Shown here: positions 32,594 through 43,629 of the stretch, piece after piece
Numbering within the stretch: position 1 is the first letter of the stretch
Layout: each line of letters opens with the position of its first letter
Assembly (NCBI GenBank): GCA_007026445.1
Contig: VDMD01000004.1
Location: 1,302,001-1,366,000 of the forward strand
Direction of reading: 5' to 3'
Source of the DNA: Schizophyllum amplum
Taxonomy: Eukaryota; Basidiomycota; Agaricomycetes; Agaricales; Schizophyllaceae
DNA length: 64,000 nt
The notes under the pieces: model-generated
What the model was told of the DNA's origin: nothing
The model's input: the letters and a program-made list of their open reading frames with translations, nothing else
Databases searched by the model: none
Translations under genes and position numbers: made by a program

Positions 32594-35550
32594 ATGGCCT
32601 CTGCTCATCTCAAGTCCCTCCTTGCCCCGCCCGACGTCGGACAGTCACGGTCCGCTGTCGCCGCGCTCCTCAACTCCAAGTTTTGCTCCCTCGACGATCT
32701 TGACGGCCTCGACGACGACCTGCACAGTGCGCGCGCCAGGCACCAGACTCTCCAGCGCGATGTGCGTGTCCTCCCCCACAGCAGATCAGTCGCTGAGACG
32801 CCCTAGCATAGCTATCCGCCTCTCAGGCAAACACAGATGCTCTGCTGTCCGATGTACGTACCAAGATAGCCGAGCGCACGCATACCGCGCAAGAGCTTTC
32901 GCTACTCCGGCATTCCCTCACGGACGAGCTATCACACCTCTCGGACGAACTTCTGTCTTCCATGTCCGCCGCGCCGGGGGAGACAACACTCCTTGAAGAC
33001 ATCGAGACCCAACATCGGAATCTCAAAGAGCTCAGCAACGTGAAGGGCTACGTTCAGCTTTTGGAGAAGGCTTTGAACTTGAGGTACAATCGCCCGCACT
33101 AATTGCAATCTGTCCTGACCTGACCTTACAGTGAAGCTGCACTAGCTCAGACCGGCGCTTTGGCGCCCTCTCAGATAGTGACACCAGCGTCTCTTGAGAA
33201 GTACAGCGCTCTTCAGAATTTTGTCTCGCAAGTCGATGATTACTGCTCGTCCGTCGAAGATGGCTCCGGCCAGCGGAAGCTACATCTAGTTTACTTCTTA
33301 GAAGAGATTCGCGAGAAGACTTGGTCAGATATCAAGCAAGCAATGTCAATGTACGTTCAGGCTATATTGCTGGTACGACCTCTTGCCTGACGTTCCATCA
33401 GATCCTTGCTGGCAGCAGCGGAAAAGCTGAAATGGCCAATGGCTGTCGACTATGCGTCCGCTGATGCAGAAACAAGGAAAGCCTTCGAGCATGCCTTCTA
33501 CAATCTGCTACGACTACAGGACATGTAAGTGCCGAACCTAGGCTTGTCAAGCCTGTCTGACAAGAAACAGTGGAGGCAAGATGCGCTCCGCGCTTGGGAC
33601 AGAGAAGTCTGGACTATACCCTTTGCAGGCCCTTGTGAGGCCTGTTGCGTTACGCTTCAAGTATCACTTTGAGGGTACCCGACAGACAAACCGTCTAGAC
33701 AAGGTACGTCTTCTCTGTATCATAACCTGGTAAAAATTGACTGCTGTCCAGCCTGAGTGGTACCTCACACATGTGGCGAACGTAGCGCATGAGCACCGTA
33801 CATTCATGGACTCCGTCATCCAAGCTCTCTTGAACGCGTCCGAGCATCGCAACATCATCGCTTCGGTAGGACGGTTTCTTGATACGTGTGACATGGACTA
33901 ATCAACTGTAGCGCGAGTTCACGTACTGCCTACTCCCGCTTGTCCAGCGGAAGCTTAAACGCACCATGCCATCTTTGCTGCAGCGTTCCTCGCTACTAGC
34001 ACACACGATCTACCAGACGCTGAGCTTCGACGCCGCGCTTGTTGAGGAGGGCTTCTCCCTCTACGGCACCTCGGCGGCAGCCAGTGTCGAGGACCCCGAC
34101 CACTGGGAGGGTGTTAGTGAGACAGTGCTGGGTACAAAAGAGTGGTTTGACGCGTGGATGGATGGTGAAAAGCATTGTGGGTGTATTCTGCGTGAATGGC
34201 GATGGTAGCTCATGCCTTCCCGCAGTCGCAGAGGAGCAGTACCGCAACATTATCAGTGCGGCAGATGCGTGGCAGATTGCGGACGATGATGCCGAGGAGA
34301 GCGCACCCCAGCTCAAGACGACGAACGCGGCGCGTCGCGTCAAGGCGCTGGTCGAACAGATCACAGGTACGTGTACCTTGCCATCTTCAACCTTTTCTGA
34401 CGTAGAACAGACCGCTACTCGCCGCTGCCGAATGCAACTCGCAAGATGCGTTTCCTAACGACGGTGCAGCTGCCGATCCTAGAGCACTATCAAGGACGCA
34501 TATCGTCATCTCTCGATGCATTCGAGACACTCTCCTCTGCCCTTTTGCGTGCCGTCCCGGGCGCACTAAGCTTTGGTGGCAAGGAAGAGGGCGGCATGTC
34601 CGTCGATACCCAGCGCCTAACGGCCGGTGTCGAAGGGGTGAAAAAGCTCGCCAAGGCCTTGCTAAGCGCGCGGTATCTCGAAGTCGCGCTGCAGGGCTGG
34701 GGCGAGGATCTGGTAGGTACAATCGATTCACGCAGAGAATGAGAAGCTCACTCTCCCCAGATCTTCTTGGAGCTCTGGGCGGAAATTAACCGCTTCAGCG
34801 GCCTCAAGGCTCGCGTCAGGGCAAGCGCCCTGCTTCCGGAGCCGACCGCTGAGGACGATGCAGCGCCGGAGAACACGATCTTCGATACCGTTGTCGCTAT
34901 CTACCACAAGCTGGTCGTGCGCGCCGAAGACATGATCGTGCTCCAGGTGTCCAACGAGGTGGAGAACACCCTGAAGCCTCATCTTCAGCGGCTCAATTCG
35001 TACGCCGACTTCCTATCCGCTCCATTGACTGATTGTTCATACTCCCTGCAGCCCCGACGCGTCGCAGGACTTAACGGACGAGATCAACGTCTCCCAGACC
35101 CTGCTGCCCGCCATTGCCCTCCTCTCCGCGCATCTCACCTTTCTGCGTACCACACTGCCGACTGCGACCGCCGCTACCGTCTACCGGCGCATCGCGTCGT
35201 CTCTCGCCGAGCACATCCTTCAGCGCGCCATCCTCTACCGCGGGCGGCTCAGCCTGCAGGAGGGCCGCCGGTGTGCGGCTGAGGGTGCGCTCTGGCTCGA
35301 GACGTGCGCCGGCGCGCTTGGCGGGGCTCTGCCGCGCTCGCGCCTAGAGGCGCCTTGGCTGCGGCTGCTGCAGGCGGGGCGTTTGGTTGCTGCGGAGGGA
35401 CCGGCGTGGGCGGAGGTGGTCTCGGCGACGTTTGGGCCGATTGATGAGAAGGGATGGCAGGAGGCGGTGGTGCATGCGGTGGGGATTGGGGAGATGGGGA
35501 GGGAGGAGGTGGGAAGGGTGCTGAGAAGGAGAGAGGGTTTCCAGGGATGA
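32594..35550 (+). CDS. TIP20: RINT1/Tip20 family vesicle-tethering protein (Dsl1 complex)
   Basis: Subunit of the ER-side tethering complex for COPI vesicles. The ATG at 32594 starts MASAHLKSLLAPP. Residues about 20-140 are coiled-coil-like (RHQTLQRD, ERTHTAQELSLLRHSLTDEL). The RINT1_TIP1 domain covers most of the rest: LHLVYFLEEIREKTWSDI, EHAFYNLLRLQDI, FKYHFEGTRQTNRLDKPEWY and LTHVANVAHEHRTFMDSVIQ, then LPILEHYQGRISSSLDAFE and LARYLEVALQGWGEDL-like helices. The protein ends RRREGFQG at 35548. About nine introns of 45-60 nt; about 800 residues. The gene starts 79 bp from the divergent hydrolase gene. PEWYLTHV is the most family-typical block. Confidence 0.93.
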
Positions 35551-37325
35551 GGAGTCGTCCTTTAGTACGTTCGGATTTTTGGTACCCTTCATGCGGACTC
35601 GTATTCGATGCTCAAACATCTAACGACTGGGAAGTGAGCATCACGATAGTGAAGAAGCAGTTTCCGTTCTTTTCATGGGTCTGTTACAATGGTGGAGGAC
35701 GCCTCAGTGAACATTTGCCATCCTGCAAGTAGCTGCTTCTCACATATTGAATTCGAGAATCAGAAACTAGCTTCCGTACACAAATACTTACGAACACCCA
35801 CAACGTCAGCGTCTCTCAAGAGCCCTTCAGATTCCTGACGAGATATAGATGGCGTATCCGTCTCTATAGATCTGTAAGCGTGTCGTTGGAGCTTTGCAGC
35901 ATGAAGCAGCAGCCGCGCATGTTGAGCATCGAGCGCTGCCAGTGAGTGCTGCAAGCAAATCGGACGACACTCGTTCCGGCTGTGCACCTCGTTTCGTATC
36001 CCCAAGACGCATCAGTGCCGGCATTGCAGTCGTATCATAAGCATGTAGTGACAGTGCCGATGGCCACTTCACTCAACGTGAGGCAATGGATTGTCTGCTT
36101 ATCACCAAGGCCTGGCGAGCAACAGAGTTTGCGCTGGGCTGTATATCGTCACCCCGCCTGCGCCTGCATAAACAGATGAATGACATGTAGGCGACGGGTC
36201 GCTCGAAGTGGCACGGGCAACGTTCATACACAACTGGGCGCTCAGCGATTCGGCGCGGAAAGTGGCGATGAGACGGAGATATGTAGACCTAGATCTCTAC
36301 GCTGAGTCTTCCGCCAGAGACCGCGAAGACTTTTGCGAGACGCGATGGCACACTGTTGTAGCGGGAAGGACATGGTCTTCTGATGTGAGCGCGCAAGCAC
36401 GTCACGCCACCTCAAACCTCTCGCGTCAGGCGCGACGTCAGGCCCATGGCGCAAGGTGGTGAAGCGACTCGAGGAGAATATGCAAGACCCGGGACGTTTG
36501 TCGAGATCGAGGCATATCGATAGACAGCGACAGACAAGACGTGAGCTGATCGTAGGCAAGAGTGGGCACGATAAGAGATCGCCTCTCGTTAGCTGAGCTT
36601 TGGGTGGCGAGTGTGAGATCTGGCTTGAATGAGTCCTGCTATAGCGAAGACCAACGGTATGGGCAACTTCTACATGGCGTGTCGCGTCGACCCGATGGAC
36701 GCATCGTCGACCGAAGATGAATAGCGAGGCAGAGTATATGACGCTTGTTTTAGAGCTGGGTGTCGTACGCCACCCAGGATGATGGCAAGTCTGGTCTGTC
36801 ATAGCAAGGCGACATTCGGTAAGACTCGACGCGGAGGTAGAACTGGATTCATTGAGTAGGGCTCCACTTACTGAACTACAGAACGCGGGTGAAGTCAAGC
36901 ACTGTCTCGGCCTGGAGACAGGTGCGAGCCACACCGCGCGCAAGCAATGCAGTAGCAGCAATGCGGAGTGCATACTGAGAACATGCGTACGCATACGCAG
37001 TGACGAGTGCAGTCAGAACGACGGCCGCCAGTTTGACGTCTGTGGTAGATACCAAAAAGACAAGCACGCGATTTCTCGAGGGGCATGATATTTCCCTAAC
37101 AGAAGTCTGAGGTAGAGCAAACAGCTATATGCAAGCCCCGAGCAAGAAGAGTACACAGCAGCAGTACAACCGAAAGAGAAGGAAAAGAGCGCGTGGATAA
37201 GGTCCGGAATAATGTAATCGTGCAGGTAATAAGTTCTGCGCAGAGCGTCAGGGGCGAATGTAGAGCATGACGAGGAGACGCACCCACAGCAGATCAACTT
37301 CAAGAACTACAGGGTGGTTTGTCCA
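35551..37325. other. Sparse 1.8-kb region downstream of TIP20 and of the repeat-peptide gene
   Basis: No gene recognised. A 250-codon frame on the minus strand (36242-36994) is open but rich in Ser, Arg, Cys and His with no family likeness, and a 63-codon hydrophobic frame (36876-37067) overlaps it. Either could be a lineage-specific gene or chance. The right part is probably the 3' untranslated region of the gene at 37326-37651. Confidence 0.35.
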
Positions 37326-37651
37326 CTACCAGTCTGAGGTGCGGACCCAGCGTCGCCAGTCGGAGAGACGACCACCGGCCTCTCGCTTCCAGTCGGAGGT
37401 GGGAACGCCAGCCTCCCGCTTCCAGTCAGAGGTGGGGACACCGGCCTCTGCACGCTTCCAGTCGGACGAAACGACGCCCGCGTCCGTCCGTTTCCAATCT
37501 GATAGAGGCCCGCCGCGGGGGAGCTCGGCGCCCTGGGTGGCGTCAGCATCAGACGCGTACGACGAGCGAGGGGACATACGGGCACAGGTGCGGCGGCGAC
37601 GGTGGCTGCGAGCAGCAGAGCAGCAGCAGCGATAGCGCGAGTGAAGTGCAT
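37326..37651 (-). CDS. Kex2-processed repeat protein (KEP): secreted multi-peptide precursor with SDW-KR units
   Basis: A preproprotein of 92 residues. Exon 1 (37651-37580) encodes 24 residues: MHFTR followed by AIAAAALLLAATVAAA, a strong signal peptide, then PVP. A 47-nt intron (37579-37533, GTATGT..CACCCAG) follows. Exon 2 (37532-37326) encodes six peptide units ending in SDW: GGPLSDW-KR, TDAGVVSSDW-KR, AEAGVPTSDW-KR, EAGVPTSDW-KR, EAGGRLSDW-RR and WVRTSDW-stop. Kex2 cuts after KR or RR and carboxypeptidase then removes the basic pair. Units starting EA or AEA resemble the dipeptidyl-aminopeptidase spacers of ascomycete alpha-factor. Retaining the intron shifts the frame and destroys every repeat. 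A TATA-like box lies about 48 bp upstream. There is no UstY/DUF3328 modifying enzyme or pheromone receptor in the window. Function is unknown: peptide signal, RiPP precursor or surface-active peptide are all possible. Confidence 0.85.
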
Positions 37652-38629
37652 GACGGGGGAAACAACGACGAAAAGTGCCTGAGTCTGTCCGCCGAGTCCT
37701 TTTAAATCATGCGCGTGCCGAGAAAGGGCAGACGCCAGTCGCACTTCACGCGGACAAACGTTTCCGGATGTCACGCAGTGACGCTATCGCTGTCGGAGAT
37801 CGGCGCGACGACGGCGCGCCCTCGTCCCCTCTTCGCTCCCCTCATCATTCCTCGTTCTATGGAGGCCTACTCGTGTAGGAGATGCGTCTCTTCATGCGCC
37901 TCTCTTTTTCCAGCTAGTGCATCTTTAGACGCTCAACAAACAGAGAGAGATAAAGCCCGATAAAGCAGAGACAAGTGCCTGTCACAAGTGTGGTGGCGTC
38001 AGACTCGAATGTGCCTGGACCCATTCCGGTTTGAATCCTGTCTGAATCTGCTCGTCCAGCTCGCTCGCGAATGTGACAGACAGTGCGTGACCTTGTGTCA
38101 TACTTCTTGAATCCCTGTTCAACTGTCGTGCATAATCCAGCATCTCGACCCCATATTTCTTCTGAAGTTCGATATCCCTGCAATGATCGTCCTTCAAGCA
38201 CATAGCGCAGAGCCTGGGACGCGCCGCAGAGGAGACAAGGGTCGACAGGAACACCAAGGGTACCTGAGGCAACTGCGCGCCTAAAATTGCATCCAGCGTG
38301 TGCAACAAGGCCCTACAAGGCCCCGATCAATTCAACCACTTTCACGTGGTGGGATGTGACCGTCACGTCAATTAAGTCGGATTCCAGTCCGGTTTTGTAC
38401 GACGCGATGTTCATTGTTGGTTTTCCATGTCGCCGGGGTCCGACCGGGGACACATCTCCGCTGCGTCCTCGACCCGGAAACACTTCAGGAATAGGCATGT
38501 TTTGGGCAGCCGCCAGCCTTCTAATGCCACAGATATCTCGATGTTCACCAAGGTAAGAAGAATATACAGTTGTACGACGAGAACGTGTGACGCAAATCTC
38601 TTGCACCAGCTTCTCCGTAAGACCTCCAT
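37652..38629. other. Promoter side of the repeat-peptide gene and 3' flank of PRP17
   Basis: Contains the TATA-like element at 37699-37706. CACGTG and related palindromes occur at about 38342-38375. Open frames on the minus strand (for example 37982-38308) have no recognisable family. Confidence 0.45.
37699..37706 (-). promoter_or_regulatory. TATA-like box of the repeat-peptide gene
   Basis: TTTAAAAG on the minus strand, 48 bp upstream of the ATG at 37651, a spacing that allows a short leader of about 20 nt. Confidence 0.5.
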
Positions 38630-40698
38630 CTAGTCCTGCAGGCAAGTCAGCAAAAGTCGGATAACAAACCATCAATCGACGCACCCATAGCTTGATGAGC
38701 CCGTCCCAAGACGCCGTTACGACCTTCGACTACAGTGGCGTCAGTTTGAGTTGGGCGTATGACGACAGCAAAACGCACACTTTCGTGCGGCAGCCACTCG
38801 TGCGCAATGACAACCTTGGAATGCGCCTTGATCTTCGATTTTATCCGACACGTCTTCCAGTCCCAAAACACCATGTTGCCCTCCGCATCACCGCTGCTCA
38901 GCCACTTGCCATCGGGCGAGAAGCCCACCTGGCAGGCGTAGCCCGCGACAGAGTGCCCCGCAAAACGCTTCTTGCGGTTCTGGCGGAAATTGTCCGTGCT
39001 GTAGACCAGGATCTGATTGTCGAGCGACTGCGCGGCGAAATAACGGTCTGTGGGCGCAAGGCTTGAGGGGGGAGGCGAAGCGCAGAATCAAGGAACGTAC
39101 TTGAAGGATGCAGCGTCACGGCTGGCATTGAGTGCATATGCGGCTCGGCAATGTACTTGATGACGACTGGGATGTCGAAGTCCCAAGCCCTGATCGTCTT
39201 ATCGTCGGAGGTCGTCACAAATCGGCGGTTCTCGTCGACGAATGTAATTGTGTTCACGGGGCCCAAGTGCTGGTCGTATTCCTGCGTGATTTCGCCGGAG
39301 TTGATGTCGTACTGCCAAGGGGTCAAAAACCATCGAGGAATGCTGAGCAGGCGAAGACCGTACCTGTATGATTTTCTTGTCCGACATACCCGCGAGGAAA
39401 ATGTTCTGCTTGTCCTCATCGGGATGAAACTTGACGGTGTAGGGGATCTTGCCGTTGCTGAAGCGCTTGATGCACTGGCCGGTCTCCGTATCCCAGAGCT
39501 TCATCTGCCTATCATAGCTACATGATAGGAACCGACGACCGTCGTTGGAGAAGCAGACGTCTTTGACCATCTTGGTATGGCCATGGAACGTCCGCAGGCA
39601 GTTGCCGTGTGTGTAGACATCCCAGAGCTGTTGCGAGGGTCAACGGAGCCAGCCACATACATAACGCGATGCGTACCTTGATCTTCGTGTCCATCGACCC
39701 GCTTAGCATGAGGTGCCCCGTTTGTGGGAACAGACGGACCACGGAGACACCCTGCGTGTGCCCAGTCCAAGTATGGACGCAGACTTTCGGAATAAAGCAG
39801 TCCTGTGAGCCCGGCTCGTGCGCGAGGTTGGGCGCTTCTGAGAGGGGCGGGTGCATGTACGTGCGGCCTTGGTAGTCCGTCATGGACTTGCCGTGGAAGG
39901 TCGAGCTCTCCTGTCCAACCGCGCCGCGCTTCGGCTTGGCCTTCTTTGGGACATATTCTGGCTCGTCCTCCTCTTCCTCCGGTTCTTCTTCTTCTGCCGC
40001 CCCCTCCACGGAGAGGCCGTGCAGGAACGTGCTCTCCGGCTCATCGCCCTCCCAGGCGGCCCACGGGCCGACGTACGCGCCTTCCCCTTCGACAACTTCA
40101 AGGTCACCTTTATTCTTCCGTTTGCGTTTGAGCTCTTTCCGCTCGTCGCGCGTTGCTCGCATGGAGTCAATGGTCGCGAACCCATTCTGCTGCGCCTTCT
40201 CCATGGAGCCCAACATGTTCGGCGCATTTGGGTCGACAGAGGGATTTGCAGAGTATCCAAGGATGGCGTGCGTGAGATGTTGCGAGCGGAAGGCGTGGTC
40301 GCTCATGACCTGCTCCTCGACATGCCCTGCGAGCGCGTTCTGGTTGATGAACCGGTCGCGGGGGCCGAACGGGTTCTCGGGGCCTTGGAGAGCGAGAGTC
40401 ATGTCACTGTAGGGGATGTTCACGTTCATCTGAGTGTCCGTGGGCCGAGTCACCAGAGAGGTCATGTTGAGTGGGTCCTACACAGATGCTCAGCATGCTG
40501 TGGCGAATGTGGGGGGAGGGACGCGCGCACCTCTGACAAAACATGTGGGGCTGCCTCGACTATCGAGGGCTTTTCGTTTGCAGGGCTCTCTGTGCGCGGC
40601 TTTTTGGCTGCATGAATGGCGGAAAGACCGAACGCGTCGGCAGCGATCGTCGCGTCGTCCTCCTCGCCGGATGAGTAGCCCTGGATAAGCGTCGACAT
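38630..40698 (-). CDS. PRP17: Prp17/Cdc40 spliceosomal WD40 protein
   Basis: Step-II splicing factor in the nucleus. The ATG at 40698 gives [20 protein letters not shown]. Conserved N-terminal blocks follow after the first intron: PEDPLNMT-like [19 protein letters not shown] and [14 protein letters not shown], then [20 protein letters not shown] and [10 protein letters not shown]. Seven WD40 repeats then run to the end ([88 protein letters not shown]). The last exon is just Asp plus stop: KLW then GTGCGTCG..CTGCAG then GAC TAG, giving KLWD as in the family. About 595 residues, five or more introns. Confidence 0.96.
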
Positions 40699-40895
40699 GA
40701 TCGCGGCAGCCAAGTGTGTTCGCCTTGGCACGTGGCAAGATGCCGCAAAGGCCGATGCCAGATGGCAAACTTCGGCCCGATAGGCGCCGCCAGCCATCGT
40801 TCGACTCACGGCTTGTCTTCTTGTTCCCCCTTCACCCCTCTTGTCTTCTTTTCCGCGCTTCCAAGATGCACTAAACTCCGTCGATTACCCTGATA

Positions 40896-43131
40896 ATGAG
40901 CTCGTCGACCAGAATTGCCGCGGGACGCCCGTGGAGTGCAGAGGAGGACACTCAGCTGCGGGCGGCGGTCGCCCTACACGGCGAGAACGACAACTGGAAG
41001 ATGGTTGCGGAGATGGTCCCCGGGCGCACGAACAAGGCATGCAGAAAGGTGGGAGGCTTCGGATCTGCGCTCAAGACGTGGTGTAAACGATCGAGCAGCG
41101 GTGGCGACACTCCCTCAGCCCAGGCGTAAAGAAATCGGCGTGGACTGCGGAGGAGGACAAGCTGCTCTGCGATCTGCACGAGAAACATGGAGACAAGTGG
41201 TCCGTCATCGCACGCGAAATTGAGGGTCGGACGGACGACGCATGCTCGAAGCGTTACCGTGAGGCGCTCGACCCGAGTCTGCGCAAGGACGACTGGACGC
41301 AGGAGGACGACGACAGACTTCTTGAGCTGCACGCGCAACTGGCAGGTCAGTGGCGCCTGATAGGCGCCGCCCTATGCAGGGGAAGCCTCGCCTGTCGCAA
41401 CCGGTGCGTATTCTACTACAACGTCTCATCACACCCTGCTGATGATCCCTCAGGTGGCGATTGTTCGAGCGCAAGCAACGGCGCCTCGCACAGTTATCAA
41501 AGTATGCCATCACCGACCTCGACATTTCTTCAGCAACGCAAGACCTATCCTTCGGTGCCTCCTGGATGCAGCCGGCTGCCGCGCCAGCGTGTCCGACCGC
41601 GTACAGTGCATGCGACCCTCTCATGACGTACCAAACCCAGGAGCATGCCACCCACTACCCCGTGGAGCAAGACTGTTTCATTGAATGGCCTTGGGACAAT
41701 GCAGCAGCTCCTCACCAACCGCTCGCTACCCATCCGACTACCTCTGACGATCACGCCTTGAATCAAGACCCTCCCATTCCGCCTTTCCCCTCCCAGTATG
41801 AGTACTCTATCTACCAGGATCCTCAAGGTGGTGGAGATGGTTCGTACGCTTATTGGTCACATATGCCAGGTGGCACCGTCGGCGCTCCCGCAACACCCCT
41901 CACAGTCCCGCCGGAGACACCCTTCGACGCGTCCAATACATCCTCCCCAGAACTGATCGCACCCTCGACGTCTCGATACGGAATCGACGAGCGCGTCCAT
42001 GAGCCGCACGAAACCAATTCCTCCTCTTCCCTCACCGACGCATCCTCATGTCAGTCTGCCATGCCTTTGGTCCCCCCGCCGTCTCCCCATGGAATGACGC
42101 TGCCAGAGCTATCGCCTTCTTCAAATACCTCTACCGAACTACCCTCCTGCGACACGTTATGGGACTCACCGAGCTCCGACTTATGCCCTCTGACGCCTCT
42201 ACTTCCTACGCCACAAACGAAGCAAGCGGACCTTCCTCGAGTTCATGTCGCTGGCGAACACGAGGATATCATCGTCGAACATGCGACAACGGGCCTTTTA
42301 GGTGCTGAACCATCCGAAACTAATGTCGCCCCTGCCGAGAAGGAAACGCCACCCGACATGCCGCACTGCCGGTCTGGAGGCAGGAAGCGCCGACTATCGG
42401 GAGGCGACGAGCCTGCGGCCAAACGCAAGGCAGTTGAACTGAGGATGGATCAGGGGAGGGTGATGCAGTGAGTTATATTCCGATGACTACCCGCCTATCG
42501 CTGAGTTGAAGTCAGACCCGGCCTTCTCCCCTACGTATGTGGGCACGCGTCGTGCTGGTCGGCGTCTAGCTCCTTCTCGTTGTCTCGCTTTGACACCGCG
42601 AGAGAGCTAGGCGAGCACATGCGGAAGACCCATGTCGGCGAAGGGGCCGACCATGTAGAGAAGCCGTATCGATGTGGCTTGAGTAGTTGTGGAAAGGCCT
42701 GGAAGAATCTCAACGGATTGCAGTACCATCTTCAAGTGTGAGTTGGCGCGCTTGTCTATGGAACCGGGCTTCATCTTTGCGCAGTGCGGAGGACCATTAC
42801 AAGAAGGCGATGATGTTCAAGGCCAAGGTCACTGCGACGGCCACTGACGCAGAACCTGCGCAGTCCGAAGGCTCGAGTGGTAGAGTCTATCCTTGTCCGG
42901 ATCCCGACTGCTGCAAGGTGTACAAGCATGCCAGCGGGTTGCGCTATCACCGTATACATGTCAGTGCTCTCGAACGCTTTGCGACTTCCCTTTATCTGAA
43001 TTCTGCAGGTTCACAACGGTCGCCAGCCCGAGCAGATATCCGTCCTGCCTCCATCTGTTGGAAAGAAGGTTCCACGGAAAGCTAGGCAGCCTCGTACACC
43101 CGCGATTCAGTCCACGGAGACGCAAGCATGA
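40896..43131 (+). CDS. Myb/SANT protein with C-terminal C2H2 zinc fingers
   Basis: Predicted nuclear DNA-binding protein of about 640 residues. The ATG at 40896 starts MSSSTRIAAGRPWSAEED. Three Myb repeats follow: W-x-AEEDTQLRAAVALHG..RTNKACRKRWRHSLSP, KSAWTAEEDKLLCDLHEKHG..SKRYREALDPSL and DDWTQEDDDRLLELHAQLAG..CRNRWRLFERKQR. The middle 300 residues are Ser/Pro/Thr-rich and look like an activation region, closed by RKRRLSGGDEPAAKRKAVEL (likely NLS). After a GTGAGTTA..AGTCAG intron comes VCGHASCWSASSSFSLSR..HMRKTH, then CGLSSCGKAWKNLNGLQYH and CPDPDCCKVYKHASGLRYH. Without that intron the protein would stop at 42472, just before the fingers. The stop at 43129 is the best-supported end. Confidence 0.85.
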
Positions 43132-43629
43132 CTCAGACTGAATCACGCAAGCGATATTCCAAGACCAATGCCTCGTCCTCAAAGCGTATAGTACCTTGAA
43201 TATCGATCTTCTCTCTTGAAGAAGACGCGACAACGGCTGTGGCACTAGGGGCTGCGATCGGGACTCAACTCCAGCGAAGGCGTGTGCCGTCTCTCGCGTG
43301 TCCGTCTTTATAATGTATCTCTTACTTACGTCCGATGCGTTCGTTAAGTGATCAGTGGTCACTTACCTACCTCTTGTGGTCGATAATATACTCGACGTTC
43401 TAAGTATAAACACGCTGAATCCTGTTTGCCACACGTCAGTCGTCCCGCCCATTCATACCTAAGTATGCTAAACGAGGTTGTGGGTCCAACTTCCTCATTT
43501 GTGGCGTTTCTTTGATGGTATTTGCGCATCCTTCTCCGGCGTCGATCAGTCAGCACCTTGATTGGGACGTCCATTGTTCCTCGACTCCGTACATAGTTCT
43601 TTGTTCTCTTCATCGTACGGGACGACGAG
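43132..43629. other. Intergenic; 3' flank of the Myb gene and PRP6 promoter
   Basis: No gene or RNA element recognised. Confidence 0.5.

Noticed and set aside
37307..37774. Uninterrupted minus-strand frame over the repeat-peptide locus as the true protein
   Set aside because: It starts upstream of the signal peptide, reads the repeats out of frame into a Pro/Ser/Arg-rich sequence and loses all Kex2 sites. The spliced frame ends exactly on a peptide unit.
32300..38300. RiPP biosynthetic cluster around the repeat-peptide gene
   Set aside because: No UstY/DUF3328, tyrosinase, methyltransferase or transporter gene was found nearby; the neighbours are TIP20 and PRP17.
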